From Candidatus Methanoplasma sp. (GTDB lineage Archaea; Thermoplasmatota; Thermoplasmata; Methanomassiliicoccales; Methanomethylophilaceae): a DNA stretch of 7,611 nt. Positions 1 to 5,040 of the stretch are shown piece by piece. The notes under the pieces were generated by a model that did not search any database, was not told the origin of the DNA, and saw nothing but the letters and a program-made list of their open reading frames with translations. The stretch's first letter is position 1. The number at the start of each line of letters is the position of its first letter. Position numbers and translations under genes: made by a program. Where the stretch lies: the NCBI GenBank assembly GCA_031288985.1, contig JAITQH010000025.1, forward strand, positions 1 through 7,611. Direction: 5' to 3'.

Positions 1-76
1 GAAACGCCTGATGCTCGACGGAAAAGCGGTGGACACGCTTCAGATAGGAGGCGTGTTGGCAGTGATAGAGGTTTAA
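1..76 (+). CDS. C-terminal end of an unidentified protein (partial)
   Basis: Reading from base 2 there is an open frame of 24 codons ending in TAA at 74-76; its 5' part lies outside the window. The visible tail contains DGKAVDTLQIGG and ends VLAVIEV, which looks like a compact beta-rich folded C-terminus. I do not recognise the family. The frame is supported by its position: its stop codon lies on top of the stop of the oppositely directed helicase gene (TTAA at 73-76), a tight convergent arrangement common in compact archaeal genomes. With so few residues, function cannot be assigned and even the coding status rests on context. Confidence 0.6.
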   Translation, partial: KRLMLDGKAVDTLQIGGVLAVIEV

Positions 77-1485
77 TCCTGCACCACTCTGACATAGATG
101 CGCTTGCCGCGGTACTTCATCTTGGGGAGATCCATGGTCATCCTGTTGCCGAAGTCCTTATGGACCTCCACAACGGATGACGCCTCCCCGATCTGGATCT
201 TCCCTATCGAAACGTCTCTTATGCGGACTGAGCGTATTATGAAATCGGCAAGACTCACCTTGCCGACGCCGTCGGCCTTTCCGATGTTGAGTTCGAATCT
301 GACCATGCCGAACACATCCGATATCTGGTCATAATCCACGACTCTCCTGATGGTGTCCTTTGCGCCTTCCTCCGCGTCGGGCACATCTCTTTTTTCGATG
401 GTCATCTCTGTGCGGAGTTCGAACTCCCTGATCAGGTATTCCTCTTCGGTGGTCACAAAGGACACGGCGATGCCTGCCTTTCCCGCTCTTCCCGTCCTGC
501 CGATCCTGTGGATGTACGTGTCGAGGTCGTCAGGCATGTCGTAATTCACGACATATGAAATATCGTCCACGTCAAGTCCTCTGGCGGCGACATCCGTCGC
601 TATGAGGATGTCGATCTTGTCTTCCTTGAACTCGCTGAGGACCTTCTCCCTTTTGGATTGCGGCATATCGCCGTGGATCGCCTCTGCTTTGTATTTCAGT
701 GAAGAAAGCCTCTCGTCCAGAATATCCACCATTCTCTTGGTCTGGCAGAATATTATCGCCTTCGGACGGTCGAGATCGAGGATGCGGCAGAGCGCCCAGG
801 ACTTGTTCCTTCTGCCCACGGAGATGTAGTACTGCTTGGTGAGGTCGAGGACGACCTCATCCTTGGACACGCTGATCTCTTTGGGCTTTCTCATGTAGTC
901 GCCCGCCAGGCGCTTTATGTCCTCGGGCATGGTTGCCGAGAACAGCAGCGTCTGCCTCTCGCGGGGCATTGCCGACAGGATGTTCTCGATATCCTCGATA
1001 AATCCCATGTCCAGCATGCGGTCTGCTTCGTCGAGGACGAGTATTTTGATCTTTGAGAGATTGAGGACCTTCCGGTGTATCATGTCCAACACTCTTCCCG
1101 GAGTGCCTGCGATGATGTCGGCGCCTTTTTCCAACCTCTTTATCTGCCCCTCGATGCTCGCTCCGCCGTAAACGGGCACGCACTCGTGGCCGGTGTACTT
1201 CGCCAGCTTCTCCATCTCCTCGGAGACCTGATTGGCCAACTCCCTTGTGGGGACCAGCACGATCGCCGTCGGGAGCTTCTGGTTTGCATCGACGGTCTGA
1301 AGCACGATGGCTCCAAAGGCCCCGGTCTTTCCGGTCCCCGTCTGCGCCTGTGCGAACATGTCCGTGCCTTCGAGGCCGAGCGGGACTGACATTACCTGTA
1401 TCGGCGTCGGAGAAGACCAGCCCATGTCCTCCATCGCCTTTGCGATATCCTCAGATATACCTAATTCTGTGAAACTTGAGATCAT
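73..1485 (-). CDS. DEAD-box ATP-dependent RNA helicase with DbpA-type RNA-binding domain
   Basis: This is a cytoplasmic superfamily 2 RNA helicase that unwinds or remodels short RNA duplexes using ATP. Numbered from the ATG at 1485 (470 aa), it has the Q motif around Q30, Walker A AQTGTGKT 47-54, PTREL 79-83, TPGR 128-131, DEAD 152-155, SAT 183-185, ATDVAARGLD 296-305 and HRIGRTGR 326-333. All motifs are intact, so it should be active. Residues from about 394 to the end match the DbpA/DeaD C-terminal RNA-binding domain (VRFELNIGKADGVG, then DIGKI-like VSIGKI), which in bacterial relatives directs the enzyme to structured RNA such as rRNA. Such helicases serve ribosome assembly and cold adaptation; that role is inferred here. 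In-frame GTG (1494) and ATG (1491) are alternative starts. I prefer 1485 because GTGAT, a match to the archaeal Shine-Dalgarno GGAGGTGATC, lies 4 nt upstream of it. Confidence 0.95.
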   Translation of the reverse strand: MISSFTELGISEDIAKAMEDMGWSSPTPIQVMSVPLGLEGTDMFAQAQTGTGKTGAFGAIVLQTVDANQKLPTAIVLVPTRELANQVSEEMEKLAKYTGHECVPVYGGASIEGQIKRLEKGADIIAGTPGRVLDMIHRKVLNLSKIKILVLDEADRMLDMGFIEDIENILSAMPRERQTLLFSATMPEDIKRLAGDYMRKPKEISVSKDEVVLDLTKQYYISVGRRNKSWALCRILDLDRPKAIIFCQTKRMVDILDERLSSLKYKAEAIHGDMPQSKREKVLSEFKEDKIDILIATDVAARGLDVDDISYVVNYDMPDDLDTYIHRIGRTGRAGKAGIAVSFVTTEEEYLIREFELRTEMTIEKRDVPDAEEGAKDTIRRVVDYDQISDVFGMVRFELNIGKADGVGKVSLADFIIRSVRIRDVSIGKIQIGEASSVVEVHKDFGNRMTMDLPKMKYRGKRIYVRVVQD

Positions 1486-1511
1486 ATACATCACGATCTG
1501 TGAATCAAACC

Positions 1512-1532
1512 GCCTGTGACTGCAACACAGGC
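1512..1532 (-). promoter_or_regulatory. 7-bp hairpin in the helicase leader
   Basis: A perfect inverted repeat, GCCTGTG and CACAGGC separated by 7 nt, lies 27-47 bp upstream of the preferred helicase start. If transcription starts from the TATA-like sequence near 1567-1573 read on the - strand, the hairpin falls inside the short mRNA leader. Leaders of cold-induced helicases are often structured, so a role in temperature- or self-regulation is conceivable. The same repeat could instead be a DNA operator. The motif GAATCAA also occurs twice here (1502-1508 and 1544-1550). Confidence 0.4.
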
Positions 1533-1565
1533 ACCTTAATTTCGAATCAACGAATCTGAACTGCT

Positions 1566-1574
1566 CTTATATAC
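1566..1574 (+). promoter_or_regulatory. TATA box, probably for the flavoprotein gene
   Basis: CTTATATAC matches the T-rich archaeal TATA box and resembles the other promoter boxes in this window in orientation (T-run first on the + strand). Transcription would begin about 26 nt downstream, near 1596, leaving a leader of about 140 nt before the flavoprotein ATG. Because the core TATATA is nearly symmetric it may also serve the divergent helicase gene, giving a leader of about 55 nt there. Confidence 0.6.
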
Positions 1575-1594
1575 TTACCTAACAAACCACCCCG

Positions 1595-1679
1595 CCGCCG
1601 CAGGTTTTGAGAGAATGCATGCGGCGGGAGGATCTGCCGCATCGGCAACCGCCCCGAAAGCATCGGTTGATCCGCAAGT
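1595..1679 (+). promoter_or_regulatory. structured GC-rich leader with competing stems
   Basis: The segment between the TATA box and the flavoprotein start contains several inverted repeats that compete for the same bases. CCGCCGCA (1595-1602) can pair with TGCGGCGG (1620-1627). TGCGGC (1620-1625) can pair instead with GCCGCA (1636-1641). TGCCG CAT CGGCA (1635-1647) forms a small hairpin on its own, and CAACCG (1646-1651) pairs with CGGTTG (1664-1669). Such mutually exclusive folds are typical of regulatory leaders, but the region is GC-rich and some pairing is expected by chance. It does not match any riboswitch consensus I know. An in-frame ATG at 1615 would turn this region into a 40-residue N-terminal extension; I consider that unlikely because the start at 1735 has a strong ribosome binding site and fits the family. 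Confidence 0.35.
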
Positions 1680-1723
1680 ATTATTAGACATTGAAATCAG
1701 TCGCAAGGCGGTTCAAACAGACC

Positions 1724-1732
1724 GAGGAGATC
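1724..1732 (+). promoter_or_regulatory. ribosome binding site that fixes the flavoprotein start
   Basis: GAGGAGATC differs at a single base from GAGGTGATC, the complement of the archaeal 16S rRNA 3' end. It ends 2 nt before the ATG at 1735 and decides this start over the upstream in-frame ATG at 1615. Confidence 0.8.
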
Positions 1733-1734
1733 AA

Positions 1735-2283
1735 ATGACAATAGTTGCAATAGTGGCGAGTCCGCGCATCGGTGCAAATTCCGATACTGTGGTGAAAGCA
1801 ATAGCGAAGGGCGCGGAAAAGAACGGCAAGACCGTGAAATTCTACTACCTCAACACCCTGAAGAACGTCAAGGGATGCCAGGCATGCGAATGTTGCAAAA
1901 GGAAGGGCATATGCGTGATCCCGGATGACCAGACCGAAATACTGGAGGCCATAAAGTCGTCGGAAGGAGTGATCCTGTCGACGCCGCTTTACTTCGGAGC
2001 GGCCAATGCCCAGTTCAGACTGCTGCAGGACAGATTCTACAGCTTCATGGGGCCGGACTTCAAACCGTTCATAACTCCCGGCAAGAAACTCGCCGTGGTG
2101 GTTGCTTACGGGGGCGGAAAAGAGGCCGCCGAGGCGCTCGCGGCCGGCATTGAAGGGAGTATGAAAGGCGCATTCGGGTTCTCCCCGGTTGGGAGCGTCG
2201 TCGTAGGAGGAGGTTCGCAGGATGCGGCGGCTAACAACGCGGACATCCTCGCAAAGGCAGAGAAGATCGGCGGGAAATTCTGA
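1735..2283 (+). CDS. Isf-like iron-sulfur flavoprotein / NAD(P)H-dependent FMN reductase family
   Basis: This is a soluble 182-aa flavodoxin-fold redox protein. Strand 1 (MTIVAIVASP) runs into the FMN-phosphate loop SPRIGANSD (9-17), and STPLYFG (82-88) is the usual second FMN-contacting loop. Between them, C48-X2-C51-X2-C54-X5-C60, followed by IPDD, matches the compact CX2CX2CX4-7C motif that ligates the 4Fe-4S cluster in Methanosarcina iron-sulfur flavoprotein (Isf); an additional Cys53 sits inside it. Isf-type proteins pass electrons between FMN, FeS carriers and acceptors such as O2 or peroxide, a detoxifying role in anaerobes. Many plain FMN reductases keep a similar cysteine set without a proven cluster, so cluster binding is inferred. 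The gene has its own promoter and long leader; the DUF1846 gene follows after 70 bp and may be cotranscribed. The physiological substrate cannot be read from the sequence. Confidence 0.88.
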   Translation: MTIVAIVASPRIGANSDTVVKAIAKGAEKNGKTVKFYYLNTLKNVKGCQACECCKRKGICVIPDDQTEILEAIKSSEGVILSTPLYFGAANAQFRLLQDRFYSFMGPDFKPFITPGKKLAVVVAYGGGKEAAEALAAGIEGSMKGAFGFSPVGSVVVGGGSQDAAANNADILAKAEKIGGKF

Positions 2284-2305
2284 TGCCGACCCTGAACGGC
2301 GGGCA

Positions 2306-2342
2306 TGCGCCGCATACGGCCTGCATAAGGCGGTGCGGCGCA
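2306..2342 (+). repeat. perfect 9-bp inverted repeat between flavoprotein and DUF1846 genes
   Basis: TGCGCCGCA (2306-2314) and TGCGGCGCA (2334-2342) are exact reverse complements separated by 19 nt. Two smaller hairpins can form inside: GCCG CATA CGGC (2309-2320), which competes with the long stem, and GCCT/AGGC (2319-2322 with 2328-2331). A pyrimidine-rich stretch, ATTTCTTC, follows the right arm, so the structure could attenuate or terminate transcription, or stabilise the upstream mRNA 3' end. The mini-hairpin GCCGCATACGGC resembles GCCGCATCGGC in the leader of the preceding gene. Confidence 0.55.
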
Positions 2343-2353
2343 GATATTTCTTC

Positions 2354-3862
2354 ATGCAGAAGGATTCGATCCCCGTGAGAATCGGCTTTGACGCACAGGC
2401 ATACTCCGCGATCCAGAAGGAACGCATAAAGGAACGCATATCCGAGTTCGGCGGAAAGCTGTACATGGAGTTCGGCGGCAAACTCTTCGACGACCATCAT
2501 GCGTCCAGGGTTCTGCCCGGTTTCAGGCCCGACAGCAAGATCGAGATGCTGGCGGGCATGAAGGACGACATCGAGGCCGTGATCGCGATCAATTCCTCCG
2601 ACATCCTGAAGAACAAAGTGCGGGGGGACCTTGGGATAACATACGATCTCGAGGTCATGAGGATGATAGGTTCGTTCAAGTCAAGGGGCATAAGGGTCGG
2701 AGGCGTCGTACTGACAAGATATGAGCCGGGACCTGCCGTGAATGCCTTTGAGAACAGGCTGGCGGACGCAGGCGTCGGCTGCTTCAGGCATTACTCCATA
2801 GAAGGATATCCCCAATGCACGGACAGGATCGCAAGCGATGACGGTTTCGGCAGGAACGACTTCATAGCAACGGAACGTCCGCTGGTCCTGGTGGCCGCTC
2901 CCGGCCCGGGCAGCGGGAAGATGGCCGTCTGCCTGTCGCAGATGTATCACGACAATCGGAGGAAGGTGCGTTCCGGATATGCCAAGTTCGAGACATTTCC
3001 GATTTGGAACCTTCCTTTGGATCACCCCGTGAACATAGCGTATGAAGCGGCCACGGCCGACATAGGGGATGTGAACATGATTGATCCGTTTCATTTCCGC
3101 GCATACGGAAAAGAGGCAGTGAACTACAACCGCGATGTAGAAGCGTTCCCTGTGCTGAACTCGATAATGACGGAGATCTACGGAAGATCGCCTTACAACT
3201 CCCCCACGGACATGGGCGTCAACACCGCAGGACTGTGCATCACCGACGATGCCGTCGTGTCCTTTGCGGCAAGAATGGAGATCGTACGCAGATGCTTCCG
3301 CGCCATGTGCGACAACAGGCAGGGCGCCGCTTCCCCGGGCATAGTTCTGAGATCGGAGGAGCTGATGAAACGCGCCCGTGTGAAGCCGGAGGACAGGGCG
3401 GTGATCCCTGCGGTGAGAGGCTTCGCGGCCTCTGCGGCGGCGCCGGTGTGCGGCATAGAATTGAATGACGGCCGGATGGTGATCGGGACGGCCGCGGCGG
3501 CGGTGGACGCACCGTCGAAGATGATGCTCAAGGCGTTGAAGATCCTCTCCGGAACCGAGGACGGCGGCCACCTTCTGCCGGACGACGTCATAGATCCCAT
3601 GGTCAGAGCGAAGAAGGAGATCCTGGGGAACTCCAACCCGGCCCTTCACGCGGACGAGACAATAATCGCTCTGGCGATAGCCGCCGAGAGATATCCCCGC
3701 GCCAAAGAGGCAATGTCCAAACTCTGTGCATTGAAAGGATGCGAGGTCCATTCTTCCGTTATGCTGTCTGCCGTCACGGAAGCAACCCTGCGCGGCTTGG
3801 GCATGAACGCGACCAGCGAACCGGTGTACAGGGACAGGATCAGATACGGCGCCGGCCCGTGA
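2354..3862 (+). CDS. DUF1846 / UPF0371 family protein of unknown function
   Basis: The 502-aa product matches DUF1846 (UPF0371) along its whole length, and about 500 aa is usual for the family. Conserved blocks include IGFDAQAY (10-17), KLYMEFGGKLFDDHHASRVL (35-54), the glycine-rich APGPGSGKM (182-190), KFETFPIWNLPLDHP (211-225), NMIDPFH (241-247), VNYNRDVEAFPVLN (256-269) and SPTDMGVN (283-290). GPGSGK resembles a phosphate-binding loop but lacks one residue of a classic Walker A and the following S/T, so nucleotide binding is only a possibility. No signal peptide or membrane segment is visible. The reaction is unknown; I infer a cytoplasmic enzyme from the density of invariant polar residues. 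The start is uncertain: ATG 2354 has no good ribosome binding site, and GTG 2375 would begin MRIGFD, as many family members do. It lies 70 bp after the Isf-like gene. The family is best known from bacteria, so transfer into this archaeon is plausible. Confidence 0.9.
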   Translation: MQKDSIPVRIGFDAQAYSAIQKERIKERISEFGGKLYMEFGGKLFDDHHASRVLPGFRPDSKIEMLAGMKDDIEAVIAINSSDILKNKVRGDLGITYDLEVMRMIGSFKSRGIRVGGVVLTRYEPGPAVNAFENRLADAGVGCFRHYSIEGYPQCTDRIASDDGFGRNDFIATERPLVLVAAPGPGSGKMAVCLSQMYHDNRRKVRSGYAKFETFPIWNLPLDHPVNIAYEAATADIGDVNMIDPFHFRAYGKEAVNYNRDVEAFPVLNSIMTEIYGRSPYNSPTDMGVNTAGLCITDDAVVSFAARMEIVRRCFRAMCDNRQGAASPGIVLRSEELMKRARVKPEDRAVIPAVRGFAASAAAPVCGIELNDGRMVIGTAAAAVDAPSKMMLKALKILSGTEDGGHLLPDDVIDPMVRAKKEILGNSNPALHADETIIALAIAAERYPRAKEAMSKLCALKGCEVHSSVMLSAVTEATLRGLGMNATSEPVYRDRIRYGAGP

Positions 3863-3896
3863 CCCGACGGTTCCCGTACGGAAGCGGCCGACGGAG

Positions 3897-3921
3897 GTCT
3901 GGCGGGATATTCAGACGTTTT
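3897..3921 (+). terminator. possible terminator after the DUF1846 gene
   Basis: GTCTG (3897-3901) and CAGAC (3912-3916) form a 5-bp stem with a 10-nt loop, followed by TTTT at 3918-3921, 35 bp after the stop codon. The stem is short and archaeal termination depends mainly on T-runs, so support is modest. Two more small inverted repeats follow before the tRNA promoter: GAACC-AA-GGTTC (3924-3935) and CGTGG-N5-CCACG (3952-3966); their role is unknown. Confidence 0.35.
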
Positions 3922-3987
3922 GCGAACCAAGGTTCCGCCGGATGCCGCGGGCGTGGTTAGGCCACGTGAAAAACATCAGACGGAAAC

Positions 3988-3994
3988 TTTATAT
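3988..3994 (+). promoter_or_regulatory. TATA box of the tRNA-Gly gene
   Basis: TTTATAT, preceded by the purine-rich CGGAAAC (a BRE-like context), lies 30 bp before the tRNA 5' end. This predicts a start near 4017 and a short leader removed by RNase P. Confidence 0.75.
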
Positions 3995-4023
3995 CGGGAG
4001 AGATAATCGAGGGGTACAGCTGT

Positions 4024-4096
4024 GTGGGCGTAGTGTAGCTGGTTATCACTTGACCTTGCCAAGGTTAGAACTCGGGTTCAAATCCCGACGCCCGCA
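4024..4096 (+). tRNA. trnG: tRNA-Gly (anticodon GCC)
   Basis: The 73-nt cloverleaf is complete. The acceptor stem GTGGGCG pairs with CGCCCGC (4089-4095) with one G-U pair, and A4096 is the discriminator base. The D arm has GTG (4033-4035) pairing with CAC (4047-4049) and carries the GG of the D loop (4041-4042). The anticodon stem TGACC/GGTTA encloses TTGCCAA, with anticodon GCC at 4058-4060, reading GGC and GGU glycine codons. The T arm is TCGGG-TTCAAAT-CCCGA. CCA is not encoded (CTC follows), so the CCA-adding enzyme must supply it, as is common in archaea. No intron is present. Confidence 0.96.
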
Positions 4097-4121
4097 CTCA
4101 TCACATCCGTACAGAGAGTCG

Positions 4122-4178
4122 TTTTTTCGGATTCAAAACTGATTGGAGCGTCATTTTATTCCGGTTTTCGTCGTTTTT
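4122..4178 (+). terminator. poly-T termination region after the tRNA
   Basis: Four T-runs follow the tRNA: TTTTTT (4122-4127), TTTTATT (4154-4160), TTTT (4165-4168) and TTTTT (4174-4178). Oligo-T tracts on the non-template strand are the main intrinsic termination signal of archaeal RNA polymerase; the first run is 26 bp after the tRNA 3' end. Confidence 0.6.
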
Positions 4179-4208
4179 CGCAACCTTCTGTACAGACCGA
4201 TGCCCGGA

Positions 4209-4238
4209 GGCCGCAAAGTACTTTATATACTGCGGGCC
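4209..4238 (+). promoter_or_regulatory. TATA box enclosed by an imperfect inverted repeat
   Basis: TTTATATA at 4222-4229 is a strong TATA box. It is flanked by GGCCGCA (4209-4215) and TGCGGGCC (4231-4238), which are reverse complements apart from one extra base, and more closely by AGTA (4217-4220) and TACT (4228-4231). A protein binding this symmetric site would block TBP. The predicted start near 4251 leaves a leader of about 75 nt before the gene at 4327. A weaker box, CTAATAT at 4293-4299, could alternatively give an almost leaderless mRNA. Confidence 0.5.
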
Positions 4239-4326
4239 AAGAATGCGAACGGATGAACAGCGCATGATCGATTTGGCGGCCCCCGCAGGATACTAATATC
4301 AGCGAACCTTCTGCAACCATGATACT

Positions 4327-4926
4327 ATGATCATAGCCGTAGCCGACAAGAATGCATCCGTCCGCCCGTTGGCGGAGCAGGCAGAACTGGTTGCAGAGGC
4401 AAAGCCCGATATGATGATCCTAAAGGGCGACGGCATGAGCGACGAAGAGTACCGCACGGTCGCAAAGGAGATAGCGGAGATATGCGGCAGGCACGGCGTC
4501 GAGTTCTGCGCAAGCGCCCACATTCCCGTTGCGGCCGCCCTCGGTGTGAAGAACTTATGCATCTCCGTTGAATCATTGGAGGGAAGCGTTCCCGAGGGAT
4601 TCGACAAGGTGTTCGTCCATGCGGCCTCCGAGAGGGAGGCGGCGGATGCGGAAAGACGCGGCGCATACGCGGTGATATTCGGCAACGTGTTCGACCTTTC
4701 ATGCAAATCATGCAGGAACGCCAAAGGCCTTTCGACGCTGAGATGCCTCACCGGAACGGTGGATATCCCCGTCATAGGCGCAGGCGGCATACTTCCGGAC
4801 GTCTTCTTCGAAGTACTGTCGTCGGAGGCCGCGGGAGTATGCATGACCGGAGGGTTCATGAGATCCAAAGATCCGTCGGCGGTCGTGAAAGCATACAGAG
4901 ACGCAAGAGTGCGGCTGAAGCTGTGA
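4327..4926 (+). CDS. ThiE/TenI-like (thiamine phosphate synthase fold) protein, probably not a true ThiE
   Basis: The 199-aa protein has the TIM-barrel pattern of the ThiE/TenI family. MIIAVADK is strand 1, ILKGDGMSDEEY (31-42) aligns with the family's ILREKDLSEEEY, VHAASEREAADAERRGA (97-113) corresponds to the SvHs..EA..A...GA helix, GNVFDLSCKS (119-128) to the G.vF.T..K loop, and GAGGI (151-155) to the phosphate-binding GGI turn. True thiamine phosphate synthase joins HMP-PP to thiazole phosphate and needs the Arg and Lys of LREKD; here these read K and D, and the flanking charges are lost. I infer either a TenI-like role or another reaction on a phosphorylated ligand. The protein carries seven cysteines (53, 61, 78, 126, 129, 140, 172), many for its size. 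ATG 4327 is the only start that fits strand 1. No other thiamine gene is nearby, so context gives no support for thiamine synthesis. Confidence 0.82.
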   Translation: MIIAVADKNASVRPLAEQAELVAEAKPDMMILKGDGMSDEEYRTVAKEIAEICGRHGVEFCASAHIPVAAALGVKNLCISVESLEGSVPEGFDKVFVHAASEREAADAERRGAYAVIFGNVFDLSCKSCRNAKGLSTLRCLTGTVDIPVIGAGGILPDVFFEVLSSEAAGVCMTGGFMRSKDPSAVVKAYRDARVRLKL

Positions 4927-5011
4927 GGCTCCGGGTCCGGCGTATGGGTTATGCAATTTCCGCATATTCCTATTCCAGACTATGAAATTCAGGTGCTGTT
5001 TCCATAAATCC

Positions 5012-5019
5012 TTATATAT
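5012..5019 (+). promoter_or_regulatory. TATA box of the second flavoprotein gene (leaderless mRNA)
   Basis: TTATATAT preceded by ATAAATCC is a strong BRE/TATA pair. The usual spacing of about 26 nt from the box centre puts the transcription start at about 5041, on the ATG itself. No Shine-Dalgarno sequence precedes any candidate start, which agrees with a leaderless transcript. Confidence 0.7.
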
Positions 5020-5040
5020 CCACAGACGCGATGAATGTCC

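Noticed and set aside
1615..1734. 40-residue N-terminal extension of the first flavoprotein from the ATG at 1615
   Set aside because: The extension is low-complexity, has no ribosome binding site, and lies in a hairpin-rich leader. The ATG at 1735 has a near-perfect ribosome binding site and begins exactly at strand 1 of the fold.
2222..2353. 44-residue N-terminal extension of the DUF1846 protein from the ATG at 2222
   Set aside because: It overlaps the end of the flavoprotein in another frame, is arginine- and alanine-rich without family similarity, and would make the protein longer than usual.
1684..2481. 265-codon open frame on the - strand opposite the first flavoprotein
   Set aside because: Antisense shadow running across two real genes and their spacer, with no recognisable family.
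2535..2920. Walker A motif in the DUF1846 protein as proof of an ATPase
   Set aside because: APGPGSGKM lacks the GxxxxGK[S/T] spacing and no Walker B or other P-loop NTPase motif is evident, so I report only a P-loop-like segment.
2681..3751. 356-codon open frame on the - strand opposite the DUF1846 gene
   Set aside because: It is antisense to a conserved gene; composition (Arg, His, Val, Gly) is typical of GC-rich shadow frames, and it has no domain or promoter.
4243..4296. 17-codon open frame (starts MRTDEQRM) upstream of the ThiE-like gene, considered as a leader peptide
   Set aside because: The start expected from the TATA box at 4222 lies near 4251, downstream of this ATG, and there is no ribosome binding site or regulatory codon run.
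4097..4326. Possible small RNA or second tRNA between tRNA-Gly and the ThiE-like gene
   Set aside because: No second cloverleaf is present; the stretch is explained by T-run terminators and the next promoter. The resemblance of AACCTTCTG at 4182-4190 and 4305-4313 is too short to call a repeat element.
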